Shown here: positions 49,180-57,867 of the stretch, in pieces
Numbering within the stretch: position 1 is the first letter of the stretch
Layout of the letters: the number at the start of each line of letters is the position of its first letter
Source: JAHDCJ01 sp039028895
GTDB taxonomy: Bacteria > Bacteroidota > Bacteroidia > Chitinophagales > Saprospiraceae
Assembly (NCBI GenBank): GCA_039028895.1
Contig: JBCCHF010000006.1
Coordinates: 1 to 64,000, forward strand
Direction: 5' to 3'
DNA length: 64,000 nt
Position numbers and translations under genes: made by a program
The notes under the pieces: model-generated
The model's input: the letters and a program-made list of their open reading frames with translations, nothing else
What the model was told of the DNA's origin: nothing
Database searches by the model: none

Positions 49180-50658
49180 CTAGTTGGTTTGTATTTTCAA
49201 AAATTCCTTTAAAAAGGCTTTGTCGTCAAATTGGGTCTTTTCTCCGTTGATTTCCTGATATTTCTCGTGTCCTTTACCGGCTACCAAAATGATTGAGCCA
49301 TTGTCTGCCATTTTGCAAGCTGTTTTTATAGCTTGTTTTCTATTGGTAATGGTTAAGACCTTATCAGCATGTTCAACAGGGATTCCTTTTTCCATATCCT
49401 CAAGGATCTTATCCGGGTTTTCAGACCTAGGGTTATCTGAAGTCAGAATCGTTTGATCAGATAACAAAACCGCTACATATGCCATTTTTGGCCTTTTCGC
49501 CTTATCCCTGTCTCCTCCGCATCCGACCACTGTAATGATCTTTTGTGAAGGCTGGCGGATGGCCTGGATCGTATTCAGCACATTATCCAGTGCATCTGGG
49601 GTATGTGCATAATCGACGATGGCCGTAATATTCCGCTCTGCATCTCTCATCTGGTCAAATCTTCCTTCTGCCGTTTGCAGGTTACTCATGATCGTGAGTG
49701 TATTAATTGCATCTTCACCTAACAACATTGCCGTTGCATAAACAGCCAATAAGTTGTAGGCATTGAATTTGCCAATTAACCTTGAGTGAAATTCTTTGCC
49801 ACCCATTGTCAGAAAGAGTCCGTGGAAAGTATTTTCCAGGATCCTGGCTTTAAAATCGGCGACGCGGTTCAAGGAGTAAGTTTTATGTGTAGCAGCAGTA
49901 TTCTGCAGCATCACTCTACCTCTTTTATCATCAACGTTAACAAGGGCAAATGACCCTTTGGGCAGGTCATCAAAAAACCGCTTTTTGGCATTGATATATG
50001 CCTTAAAGGTTTTGTGATAACCAATATGGTCATGTGAAAGGTTGGTAAATACTCCTCCAACAAATTCCAGGCCAGCTATTCTTCTCTGATCAACTGCGTG
50101 AGAACTGACTTCCATGAAAACGACTTCCGTCCCTTTTTCCACCATTTTGGCCATGTACTCGTTTAATGCAATAGGATCAGGGGTTGTTAACCTTGCCGGA
50201 ATGACTTCCTCACCTACCCTGATATCAACAGTTGAGATGAGCCCGGTCTGCTTGCCCATTCCAAGGAACAGGTGATAAAGCATTGTGGCAATGGATGTTT
50301 TACCATTAGTACCTGTAATACCCACCAACTTCATTTTCCCGGAAGGGTGATCATAATAATTTGCTGCCATTTTCCCTAATGTCTCGTGCGGATCGGCAAC
50401 TTCTATATAAGTTACTTCCTTTAGAAGATCATTTGGGAGATGGCTGCAGATGATCACCACAGCTCCTTTTTCAACAGCACTTTCAATGAACGTATGCCCG
50501 TCAAAAACTGCCCCGGGCAAGGCTATGAAAACATCGTTTTCTTCTGTTTTTCTTGAATCGAAGGTGATTTTTCGGATACGTTTATCCTTATCACCGATCA
50601 CTTGCTTGGCCTCAATTCCTACCAGGAGGTCAGATAACTTGCGTGCAGGGTTTTCCAT
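49180..50658 (-). CDS. murE: UDP-MurNAc-tripeptide synthetase MurE
   Basis: MurE adds the third amino acid to the stem peptide. The 492-residue protein has FDSRK, the ATP loop GTNGKTS (116-122), the YAHTPDAL segment and DNPR at 408-411. DNPR is the signature of enzymes that add meso-diaminopimelate, so the peptidoglycan is predicted to be the DAP type, consistent with mpl in this window. It starts 8 bp after ftsI, probably coupled. Confidence 0.96.
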   Translation of the reverse strand: MENPARKLSDLLVGIEAKQVIGDKDKRIRKITFDSRKTEENDVFIALPGAVFDGHTFIESAVEKGAVVIICSHLPNDLLKEVTYIEVADPHETLGKMAANYYDHPSGKMKLVGITGTNGKTSIATMLYHLFLGMGKQTGLISTVDIRVGEEVIPARLTTPDPIALNEYMAKMVEKGTEVVFMEVSSHAVDQRRIAGLEFVGGVFTNLSHDHIGYHKTFKAYINAKKRFFDDLPKGSFALVNVDDKRGRVMLQNTAATHKTYSLNRVADFKARILENTFHGLFLTMGGKEFHSRLIGKFNAYNLLAVYATAMLLGEDAINTLTIMSNLQTAEGRFDQMRDAERNITAIVDYAHTPDALDNVLNTIQAIRQPSQKIITVVGCGGDRDKAKRPKMAYVAVLLSDQTILTSDNPRSENPDKILEDMEKGIPVEHADKVLTITNRKQAIKTACKMADNGSIILVAGKGHEKYQEINGEKTQFDDKAFLKEFLKIQTN

Positions 50659-50666
50659 TAGGTTGC

Positions 50667-52781
50667 CTAATTCATTGTTAGCCTGATGGTTTGTCCTCTT
50701 GCAGTTGTACCTGGCCTGATTGACTGACGGGTAATCGTTCCGACTCCGTTAGTCTGGATCCTTAGGCCTAGATTGCCGAGTAAATGGGTTGCATCTCTGA
50801 GTCCCATTCCTCTTACATCCGGAATTTTATTTACGGTAAACTGAACCGCTTTCATATCTATGGTGTCATTATCGATAAACGCGTTGACCCAATCCTGGTC
50901 TTTTATTTCATCGTATGGCATTTTCAGATAATCAAGAACTTCTGCTATATCCGTTTGTACACCAGTTTTAACATCCGGTAACTTCTCGCCGCCAAGTGCG
51001 ATCTTTTTGTCTTTATTTATGGCTTCATGCAATTCGATATCGGTTGCGAAGCACTTGTCAGCTATATCTCTAAAAACAGGAGCTGCGACCTGAGCACCAT
51101 AAAACCCATTTTGGCGTGGCGTGTTAATGACCACAATACATGAATATTTTGGGTTATCTGCTGGGAAGTATCCTGCAAATGATGCCTGGTATTTCCGGTA
51201 GCCTTTCGGCATATCTTTCTTATAGTTTAGGATTGCTGTACCTGTTTTACCAGCCATCTTGTAGGTTTCGGAATTGATCCTTTTTGCGGTACCTCTTTGC
51301 ACTACACCTTCCAACATTTCTTTAACCATTGCTATCGCCTTCTTGCCAGCAATCTGACGCCTCGTGACTTCCGGGTAGAAATTCTTAATACTCCGACCAT
51401 CGTCTTGAATCTCAGAAACGATGTATGGCTTCATCATTCTCCCATTATTTGCAATAGCATTATAAAAAGCCAGCATTTGCAGTGGGGTCACTTTCAACTC
51501 ATAACCAATTGACATCCAAGGAATAGTCGTTCCACTCCAGCCATCTGTAAAGGCTTCTTTGATATAAGCATTTCCTTCACCTTCGATCTCGATCTCGGTA
51601 TTTTTGTGAAGGTTGAATTCTTTTAGTCGTTTAATGAAACGCTCTTGCCTTTCTTTTTCCTGGTAATGATGATGTACCAATTGAGCGATACCGACATTTG
51701 AAGAAATTTCAAAGGCTTTTCTAACTGTGGTTTTTTCCAAAAGATGGTATGATGCATCTTCCATGGTCTCTTCGTAGAAGTCCATTTTTCCGAGTTGCAG
51801 ATCGATACTGTCTTCCGGGTTTACAAATCCGTCTTCCGCTAATGCCAACATAGCTGCAGCCTTAAAAGTAGAGCCTGGCTCTGTTGAAGCACCAATGGCG
51901 AAGTTGTAGGTTTCCCAGAGGTTGCCATCGTCCGTTTTACCAATATTGGCGATGGCTTTTATTTTACCTGTGGCCACTTCCATTACAATGGCACAACCAT
52001 GCTTGGCGTCGTGATGCCTGATGGCTCTTAACAAAGCGTTTTCAGTAACATCCTGAATATTGATATCAATAGTCGTGAGGACATCCTGACCATGCTCAGG
52101 CTCGATCGCAGTAATATCGTGCATTGGCAACCAATGTCCTCCTGTCACTCTTTGCATGAGTTGTTTGCCTTGCTCACCTGCTAGTACATCGTTGAAAGAA
52201 CCTTCCAACCCAACTGGTTTGGCGTTATCTCTAACATAGCCAATCGTCCTGTGGGCAAGCATGCCAAATGGCTTCTGTCTTTTGCTCTGCCTTATTGCGA
52301 TGAACCCACCTTCATATTGTCCGCGATTAAAGATTGGAAACTGTTTCATAGCCTGCATTTCCGGATAGGTTACATCCTTTTTAATCAGCAGGAAACGTTC
52401 TTCTTTTTCGCGTGCAGCTTCCAGGTAATCCTTAAAGCCACCCTCTGTGAATCTGCTATTTGGCAGTTCAGACAAACATTTTGCAAGTGTGTCAACCTCA
52501 GAAGTCCAAATTTCGTCGGTAAGCGGAGGTGTTTTGGTATCCATACGCACCTCGAACATAGGAAGGGATGTTGCTAAAAGACTGCCATCGCTGGAAAAGA
52601 CGTTACCCCTCTCGGCATTGATGGGCCGGTAATCGACATAGAGGCTGTCTGCTTTGCTTCTCCAGTGCTCTCCCTCAACGACCTGAATCTTCACTGCTTT
52701 GAAGAAGATCCCAGCTGCCGCCAGGGTAATGGCAAGCGCAACGACGTAGATACGCCATAATATTTCGTTCTTAATGTCCAC
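50667..52781 (-). CDS. ftsI: Septal transpeptidase FtsI with PASTA domain
   Basis: FtsI (PBP3) is the division-specific class B penicillin-binding protein. The 704-residue product has one membrane helix (about 10-28), a dimerisation region, and a transpeptidase domain with STFK (Ser304), SSN and KTG (Lys512). The last 60 residues form a PASTA-like domain (about 645-704). FtsI from most proteobacteria lacks PASTA; Bacteroidota and Gram-positives often have it. A 294-bp gap separates it from ftsL, unusual in this cluster. Confidence 0.95.
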   Translation of the reverse strand: MDIKNEILWRIYVVALAITLAAAGIFFKAVKIQVVEGEHWRSKADSLYVDYRPINAERGNVFSSDGSLLATSLPMFEVRMDTKTPPLTDEIWTSEVDTLAKCLSELPNSRFTEGGFKDYLEAAREKEERFLLIKKDVTYPEMQAMKQFPIFNRGQYEGGFIAIRQSKRQKPFGMLAHRTIGYVRDNAKPVGLEGSFNDVLAGEQGKQLMQRVTGGHWLPMHDITAIEPEHGQDVLTTIDINIQDVTENALLRAIRHHDAKHGCAIVMEVATGKIKAIANIGKTDDGNLWETYNFAIGASTEPGSTFKAAAMLALAEDGFVNPEDSIDLQLGKMDFYEETMEDASYHLLEKTTVRKAFEISSNVGIAQLVHHHYQEKERQERFIKRLKEFNLHKNTEIEIEGEGNAYIKEAFTDGWSGTTIPWMSIGYELKVTPLQMLAFYNAIANNGRMMKPYIVSEIQDDGRSIKNFYPEVTRRQIAGKKAIAMVKEMLEGVVQRGTAKRINSETYKMAGKTGTAILNYKKDMPKGYRKYQASFAGYFPADNPKYSCIVVINTPRQNGFYGAQVAAPVFRDIADKCFATDIELHEAINKDKKIALGGEKLPDVKTGVQTDIAEVLDYLKMPYDEIKDQDWVNAFIDNDTIDMKAVQFTVNKIPDVRGMGLRDATHLLGNLGLRIQTNGVGTITRQSIRPGTTARGQTIRLTMN

Positions 52782-53075
52782 AGGTGTATAATACTATGGT
52801 TGTTTTGCATGTTTGTGTATGGTATGGGTCAGTTTGATCATTGATGCCTGTTGGTTATCCCCGTTTGGTTCGCCGTGGTTAACCCCAAACCCGCCTGCCA
52901 ACCTTTGTTGGCAGGACGAGTTTTCAAGCTTGTTCAACAATCTTTATAATTGCCTGTTTTACAATGATTTCCATCAACGCAAACAAGCAACTTCTTTACC
53001 TATACTTGACGCAAATAAATTTGGTCAGTATATGCCGTAGGAAAAGTGGTTTATTGCTAAACCTTTGCCAACGGC
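52782..53075. other. ftsL-ftsI spacer with palindrome
   Basis: The largest gap in the cluster (294 bp) without a coding frame that resembles a gene. It contains a perfect 9-bp inverted repeat CCTGCCAAC-CTTT-GTTGGCAGG at 52894-52915 with no T-run on either strand. A promoter for ftsI was not recognised. Confidence 0.5.
52894..52915. repeat. Perfect inverted repeat, REP-like
   Basis: A 9-bp stem with a 4-base loop (CCTGCCAAC, CTTT, GTTGGCAGG). It is GC-richer than the surroundings and resembles the short intergenic palindromes scattered in many Bacteroidota genomes. No second copy was seen in this window. Confidence 0.55.
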
Positions 53076-53459
53076 TCAATCAAAATCCCTTTCGGGGATT
53101 ACGATCTTGTATGGTTTCTCTTTAAGGTCCCTTAGTCCAAGTTCTTTAACTTGTTGGGCGATCTCTGAATGCTTACTATGGTACATCAAGTCAGACTTCA
53201 GAGACATGTAGCGCCAGCGTTCTTCTTTCAACTCGTGCTGCAGATTCTGGATCTTTCGCACTTCTTTTTCTGCGTAATGCGCGTTGGCGATGTAAATAAT
53301 GCCCAAGAATCCGAGGAAGAAAATGAACGGCAGGTTCTTTATCATCATAAAGGTGCTCGCCGCCGCCATACTGGGATATCTCCCCTTCTTCTTTTGAATT
53401 TCTTTTTCCTGAGACATTTGTCTTGGTTCTATATAATTTCCGGTAAACCGATTATTCAA
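53076..53459 (-). CDS. ftsL: FtsL-like division protein
   Basis: A 127-residue bitopic protein with a Lys-rich cytoplasmic tail, one membrane helix (about 41-60) and a periplasmic coiled coil (about 60-105, with QNLQHELKEERWRYMSLKSD). That layout and the place between rsmH and ftsI fit FtsL, which activates FtsWI with FtsB and FtsQ. Sequence similarity is always weak in this family, so the call rests on layout and context. Its start overlaps the end of rsmH by 8 bp. Confidence 0.82.
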   Translation of the reverse strand: MNNRFTGNYIEPRQMSQEKEIQKKKGRYPSMAAASTFMMIKNLPFIFFLGFLGIIYIANAHYAEKEVRKIQNLQHELKEERWRYMSLKSDLMYHSKHSEIAQQVKELGLRDLKEKPYKIVIPERDFD

Positions 53460-54357
53460 TTAATAATTTTTCAGCGATCCGGAGTTTAGCGCTTCTGGCT
53501 CTGGGATTTTGGTCGATTTCTGCCTGTGATGGCAAAATGGTCTTTTTTACTACTTCTTTGAATGGTCTGTAAATGTTGCCATAATCGTCTTTTATGACCT
53601 GACCATCAAAAGTGCCTTTTTTAACAAAATTCTTGACCATCCTGTCTTCCAATGAGTGATAGCTGATCACTACAAGCCTTCCGCCAGGCTGGAGAACCTC
53701 TAGAGACTGGCTTAAAAAATCTTCCAGTGCGCCCATTTCGTCATTCACTTCAATCCTTAATGCTTGAAAAACCTGCGCCAAGTATCGGGCCCTGTTTCCC
53801 CTTACCAAAGGATCAAGGATCATTAGCAAATCACCAGTAGTCTTGATCTTTTTGGTTGCTGTAGCACTGACTAAAGCCTGTGCAACAGTTTTGGCGTTTC
53901 TGACTTCACCGTATTTACTTAACAACTGCTGGAGTTGACCAGCATCGTAAGTATTGACGATGTCAGCAGCTGTGAGTGGCCCTTCCTTGTCCATTCGCAT
54001 ATCGAGTTTTGCCTCGTAGCGATAGGAGAAGCCTCTTTGCGGCTTATCGAGTTGAAACGACGAGACGCCGAGGTCGGCCAGGATGCCATTTACCTTCCGG
54101 ATACCATTTAATTTCAAAAAACGTTTGAGGTGTCTAAAGTTCGCCAGGATGAAGATCAACCGGTTATCTCCTATCCGGTTATTCGCTGCATCTTCATCCT
54201 GGTCGAATGCATAGAGTCTACCCTCTTGTCCTATTGCGTTTAATATTGCTTTTGAATGCCCGCCTCCTCCAAAGGTGGCATCAACATAAACTCCATTTTG
54301 ACTGATCTCAAGTCCTTCAATACTTTCGCTCAGGAGTACCGGATCGTGGTAACTCAT
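53452..54357 (-). CDS. rsmH: 16S rRNA (cytosine1402-N4)-methyltransferase RsmH
   Basis: RsmH (MraW) methylates N4 of C1402 in 16S rRNA with S-adenosylmethionine. The 301-residue protein has the SAM site VDATFGGGGHSKAIL (25-39), ILADLGVSSFQLD, RGFSYR and the C-terminal NPRARSAKLRIAEK. Length is typical. It overlaps mraZ by 1 bp and ftsL by 8 bp, so translation of the three is probably coupled. Confidence 0.96.
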   Translation of the reverse strand: MSYHDPVLLSESIEGLEISQNGVYVDATFGGGGHSKAILNAIGQEGRLYAFDQDEDAANNRIGDNRLIFILANFRHLKRFLKLNGIRKVNGILADLGVSSFQLDKPQRGFSYRYEAKLDMRMDKEGPLTAADIVNTYDAGQLQQLLSKYGEVRNAKTVAQALVSATATKKIKTTGDLLMILDPLVRGNRARYLAQVFQALRIEVNDEMGALEDFLSQSLEVLQPGGRLVVISYHSLEDRMVKNFVKKGTFDGQVIKDDYGNIYRPFKEVVKKTILPSQAEIDQNPRARSAKLRIAEKLLIE

Positions 54358-54815
54358 TACTCACTTTCCTTTTTGTCTCCTAGGACTTTTTGAGCCAGGT
54401 CTGAAAAATCTTCAGGTTCATTGGTTAGTTCCATTTCCCAATTATCTTTCGACCAGATCTCAATGTAATTGAACATTGTAGAGAGGATGGCTTCTTTTTC
54501 GATGCCTGCCCACTCCAAGAGGTTTTTCTTTACCAGTATTCTGTTTGAAGAATCTGTAGTGATTTTTGAAGCGCCGCGATTGAAAAGACGGATAAACTTC
54601 ATATTGTCCTTGTCGTAAGGATTCAACTGGTTCACTTTTTCAGATTCAACTTCCCAAACTTTTTCGGGAAAGAGTCTCAGGTACTTTCCTGAGCCCCTGT
54701 TGATAATGAAGGTCATCTCCCCTTCCTGGTCCAACTGAGACAATAAATCAGAGGGCAGTCGCATGCGACCTTTAGCGTCAATCTTACACTCATATTCTCC
54801 GAATAATTGTTTCAT
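54357..54815 (-). CDS. mraZ: Transcriptional regulator MraZ
   Basis: MraZ is a ring-shaped AbrB-like regulator that represses its own dcw promoter. The 152-residue protein has two SpoVT/AbrB-like halves, each with the family's DxxxR motif: DAKGRMRLPSDL and DSSNRILVKKNL. It is the first gene of the cluster. Just upstream lie three 10-bp-spaced GTGNN repeats, the arrangement expected of a MraZ operator, which supports autoregulation. Confidence 0.95.
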   Translation of the reverse strand: MKQLFGEYECKIDAKGRMRLPSDLLSQLDQEGEMTFIINRGSGKYLRLFPEKVWEVESEKVNQLNPYDKDNMKFIRLFNRGASKITTDSSNRILVKKNLLEWAGIEKEAILSTMFNYIEIWSKDNWEMELTNEPEDFSDLAQKVLGDKKESE

Positions 54816-54842
54816 CTGGTAAAGGAAAGAGCCTTTTCATTT

Positions 54843-54850
54843 CAAATGTA
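54843..54850 (-). promoter_or_regulatory. mraZ promoter -7 element
   Basis: TACATTTG on the minus strand matches TAnnTTTG exactly, 28 bp before the mraZ ATG. A -33 TTTG is absent; that position falls inside the GTGNN operator repeats. Confidence 0.65.
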
Positions 54851-54859
54851 TGGTTTTTT

Positions 54860-54884
54860 CCCACTTATTTCCACTTTTTTACAC
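54860..54884 (-). promoter_or_regulatory. MraZ operator, three direct repeats
   Basis: Read on the minus strand, GTGTA, GTGGA and GTGGG follow one another with five-base A-rich spacers, a 10-bp period. E. coli MraZ binds three TGGGN repeats with five-base spacers and Mollicute MraZ binds AAAGTGG repeats, so this matches both descriptions. The site covers the region just upstream of the -7 element, as expected for repression. Confidence 0.75.
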
Positions 54885-55245
54885 AAAAAATGTAAAAAAG
54901 GTTCATTTTATTTCATTTTAAAACAAAAAGTTTTAAAAAAAACCAAATAATGGCTTTCAGGCAGGTTGTTCTCGTTGGGAAATTAGAGCATTAAGACCTT
55001 TACTACTGTTTTTCAGTGTATAAGAAGGGTTGATCTTATTAAGGAAGCAATTGGAAACAAGTTGTAGAAAAGTAAAGGAAATAAGTCTAAATCCTTGAAT
55101 TTATTCGTTTTAAAAGAACAAAATGATTTATGCCAAATCATTGACAAAGGCAAAAATCAGCCTTTTTATTATCATTTTTGACAATAATTCGAAAAAATCT
55201 CAAAATCGTGGGAAAAAGTGGGACAAGAGGTTTAAAAAGTGGAAA
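54885..55245. other. AT-rich region upstream of the MraZ operator
   Basis: About 360 bp with long A and T runs and no convincing ORF. It ends in a second set of MraZ-like repeats on the plus strand at 55208-55243. No further promoter or terminator was recognised. Confidence 0.5.
55208..55243 (+). promoter_or_regulatory. Second MraZ-like repeat cluster, opposite orientation
   Basis: GTGGG at 55208 and 55218 (10-bp period) and GTGGA at 55239, with A-rich spacers, resemble the operator at 54860-54884 but face it. It abuts the stop of the GT2 gene, where no plus-strand gene begins. A role in looping is speculative; chance remains possible. Confidence 0.4.
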
Positions 55246-55980
55246 TCAGGATTTCCGATAGGTATTGGTGAAGCTTTGCAATTTCATTTTTAATACACCA
55301 AAAACAGCTTCCTTGACAATACCGCCACTCATTTTAGAAATACCTTCTACCCTGTCTGTAAATGTGATAGGCACTTCTACAATCCGGAATCCAAGCATCC
55401 AGGTCGCGAATTTCATTTGAATCTGGAAGGCGTATCCTACGAAAGTAATTTTGTCAAAGTCAATAGTTTCAAGCACCTTTCTTGAATAGCACACAAAACC
55501 AGCAGTTGGATCTTTTACAGGCATCCACGTAATCATTCTTGTATAGAGTGAAGCTCCAAAAGAAATGAAGATCCTGCTAAATGGCCAGTTTTCGAGTTTT
55601 CCGCCTTTTGTATATCTGCTTCCAACAGACATACCTGTTCCCTCCTCTTTACATGCTTCATATAACCTGAGCAAATCTTTGGGATTATGAGAAAAATCAG
55701 CATCCATTTCGAAAATAAAATTGTATTGTCTGGCCAGGGCCCATTTAAATCCATGAATATATGCAGTGCCCAATCCTAGCTTACCCGTCCTCTCTTCTAT
55801 AAACAGTTTGTCCTTATGTTCTACCATTAACTGTTTTACGATATCCGCTGTGCCATCGGGTGAACCATCATCAATGACCAAAACATGAAAAGGAATATCT
55901 AAGGAGAAAACGGCTTTTATAATGTTGGCCACATTCTCTTTCTCATTATAGGTGGGAATAATTACAAGTCTGTCTGACAT
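55246..55980 (-). CDS. Polyprenol-phosphate mannosyltransferase-like GT2
   Basis: A 244-residue family 2 glycosyltransferase like dolichol/polyprenol monophosphate mannose synthase, which moves mannose from GDP-mannose to a lipid phosphate. Motifs: IIPTYNEKENVANI, VIDDGSPDGTAD, the metal-binding EMDADFSHNP and VGSRYTKGG. It has no C-terminal membrane domain, so the soluble type. The sugar cannot be read from sequence. Lies upstream of the dcw cluster in the same direction, but about 430 bp apart. Confidence 0.9.
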   Translation of the reverse strand: MSDRLVIIPTYNEKENVANIIKAVFSLDIPFHVLVIDDGSPDGTADIVKQLMVEHKDKLFIEERTGKLGLGTAYIHGFKWALARQYNFIFEMDADFSHNPKDLLRLYEACKEEGTGMSVGSRYTKGGKLENWPFSRIFISFGASLYTRMITWMPVKDPTAGFVCYSRKVLETIDFDKITFVGYAFQIQMKFATWMLGFRIVEVPITFTDRVEGISKMSGGIVKEAVFGVLKMKLQSFTNTYRKS

Positions 55981-56009
55981 TGGAAAATGACTATTTTGCT
56001 ATTTGGTCG

Positions 56010-56039
56010 CAAAGATACTTATTTACTTTAATCTGCAAT
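56010..56039 (-). promoter_or_regulatory. Promoter of the GT2 gene
   Basis: On the minus strand ATTG, 18 bp, then TATCTTTG, close to TTTG-N19-21-TAnnTTTG, about 30 bp before the start codon. The -7 element is identical to that of rpsP. Confidence 0.5.
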
Positions 56040-56062
56040 CCTCAATCTGTAATCTTGGGAAT

Positions 56063-56085
56063 GCTGACGGCTGACGGCTGACGGC
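56063..56085. repeat. Short tandem repeat GCTGACG x3
   Basis: Three exact 7-bp units in the short spacer between mpl and the GT2 gene. No function is evident. Confidence 0.6.
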
Positions 56086-56092
56086 AATTAAA

Positions 56093-57451
56093 CTAATCAA
56101 GGATAGTCTGACAAAGCATTGGGAGATCCAGTTTACTGAAATTGCCGGAACTCATCAGCAGGAGGTTTGTATTTTGGAGGTTAAGGTTAAACAAGTAATT
56201 GTGGAGTTTGGCTTTTTCGGTGTAAACAGTGAGGTTTTTATTGTCGAAAGCATTTTGGACAAAAGTCTTTGATAAGGCAGGCATTTTTTTCATTTCCAGG
56301 GTGTGGCTACTAAAATATACGATTGGGGTTTCTGCCGGGTCGAGTGTGTTGGCATACTGTGTCAGAAATTCTTTGTTGAGACTGCTGAAGGTATGTAATT
56401 CGAATATTGCAATCAACTTGCGGTCCGGATTTCTATGCTTGACGGCTTTGACGGTTGCTTCAACTTTTGACGGGGCGTGGGCAAAGTCAAGGAAAACGGT
56501 AGAATGACCATTCTCCCCCTTTGTCTCAAGACGTTTTGCTGCCCCTGTGAAGTCGCTAATGGCATTATAGAACTCAGGTGTTGTGACACCCAACTTCTGG
56601 CAAACCAACCTTGCGGCCTCCAGGTTTTGAAGATTGTGAATGCCGAATATCCCCACAGGATACGTTTTCAGCTTGTGAATTATTGATAAACCTTTTTCAG
56701 TATAGTTGTATTCAGGAGTATCGTATGCAGAAGTTTTGACATTATTTTGATGTGTTTGAAGGATTTTTTGAAGAGATGGATCGTTTTTATACCAAAAAAG
56801 TGTTCCATCTTTTTCAATACGGTTTACAAACTCACTGAATTGTTGCTCATAATTTTCAAAAGTCGGAAAGACATTAATATGGTCCCAGGCCACGCCTGTT
56901 AACACTGCAACATGAGGTCGGTAGTACCAAAACTTGGGCTCCCTGTGAATGGGTGAAGACAAGTATTCGTCTCCTTCAATAATTATGATGGAAGCGTCAG
57001 TAAGTCTAACCATATTTCGAAATCCGGGCAGTTGGGCACCTACCAGGTAATCTGCATCAACTCCCAGTTTGTCCAGCACATGGAGAATCATGGCTGTTGT
57101 AGTGGTTTTGCCATGGCTTCCGCCGATGACCACTCTTTTTTTGTCACGAGATTGTTTATAAACGTATTCCGGATAAGAGCAGATATTAATTCCAAGTTGC
57201 GTTGCTTTGGCAAGTTCAGGATTATCGGGCCTCGCATGCATGCCAAGAATGATGGTATCAATTTCGTGGGTAATCCTTGATGGATGCCACCCCATTTCTT
57301 CTGGTAGCAAACCTTGTAGTTGCAATCTTGTGCGGGCAGGATCGTATATCTCATCATCTGACCCGGTTACCAGGTAACCTTTTTCCGAAAGGGCAAGCGC
57401 CAGGTTATGCATAGCAGAACCTCCAATGGCGATAAAATGGATACGCTTCAA
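56093..57451 (-). CDS. mpl: Murein peptide ligase Mpl
   Basis: Mpl joins recycled tripeptide L-Ala-D-Glu-meso-DAP to UDP-MurNAc, bypassing MurC, MurD and MurE. The 452-residue protein has FIAIGGSAMHNLALAL at the start, the ATP loop GGSHGKTTTTA (about 109-119), VAWDHINVFPTFENY and FLDFAHAPSKVEAT. These distinguish it from MurC, which is also in the window. With MurE DNPR it supports DAP-type peptidoglycan and recycling. It is separate from the dcw cluster. Confidence 0.93.
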   Translation of the reverse strand: MKRIHFIAIGGSAMHNLALALSEKGYLVTGSDDEIYDPARTRLQLQGLLPEEMGWHPSRITHEIDTIILGMHARPDNPELAKATQLGINICSYPEYVYKQSRDKKRVVIGGSHGKTTTTAMILHVLDKLGVDADYLVGAQLPGFRNMVRLTDASIIIIEGDEYLSSPIHREPKFWYYRPHVAVLTGVAWDHINVFPTFENYEQQFSEFVNRIEKDGTLFWYKNDPSLQKILQTHQNNVKTSAYDTPEYNYTEKGLSIIHKLKTYPVGIFGIHNLQNLEAARLVCQKLGVTTPEFYNAISDFTGAAKRLETKGENGHSTVFLDFAHAPSKVEATVKAVKHRNPDRKLIAIFELHTFSSLNKEFLTQYANTLDPAETPIVYFSSHTLEMKKMPALSKTFVQNAFDNKNLTVYTEKAKLHNYLFNLNLQNTNLLLMSSGNFSKLDLPMLCQTILD

Positions 57452-57623
57452 GTTTGAAGAATTTTTTGCTTATACCCGACATTTACGTCAGAAGAATATC
57501 ACAATATTCGAAAAATATATGAAATGAAAGGATTTTTACGATTCCGCATAACTATTTGGTATCATTTTCGTTGATAATAAATCGGATCACAAATCCGTTA
57601 GAATATGGGTATTAATGGATTAA

Positions 57624-57655
57624 GTTGTCCGAGTAGGTCACATTTTTTATTTTTG
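57624..57655 (+). promoter_or_regulatory. Promoter of the small lipoprotein gene
   Basis: GTTG, 20 bp, then TATTTTTG (57648-57655), a good fit to TTTG-N19-21-TAnnTTTG, 28 bp before the ATG at 57683. It may also drive mnmD. Confidence 0.6.
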
Positions 57656-57682
57656 CACTCCTTTTAATTAAAACGCTTTATT

Positions 57683-57850
57683 ATGAAAAACCGGATTAAG
57701 CAATTTTTTGGCGCTTTAGTCCTTCTTCTTTTCCTCACAGCTATGTCTTCATGTAACAGGGGTATGGGTTGTCCTAACAACTTTTCAATTGGAGAACTGG
57801 CTTTTGAACTTGTAGAACACAGTCTGATCAAGTCTGTCGGGCTTGAATAA
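57683..57850 (+). CDS. Small lipoprotein (55 residues)
   Basis: ATG 57683 opens a 55-codon frame: a basic start MKNRIKQFFG, a hydrophobic core and a lipobox AMSSC with lipidated Cys24, then only about 31 mature residues including GMGCPNNFS. The good promoter upstream, lipobox and position favour a real gene despite its size. It stops 17 bp before mnmD and probably shares its transcript. No function known; similar tiny lipoproteins occur beside housekeeping genes in Bacteroidota. Confidence 0.7.
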   Translation: MKNRIKQFFGALVLLLFLTAMSSCNRGMGCPNNFSIGELAFELVEHSLIKSVGLE

Positions 57851-57867
57851 TTCCTTTCGGGACAATT

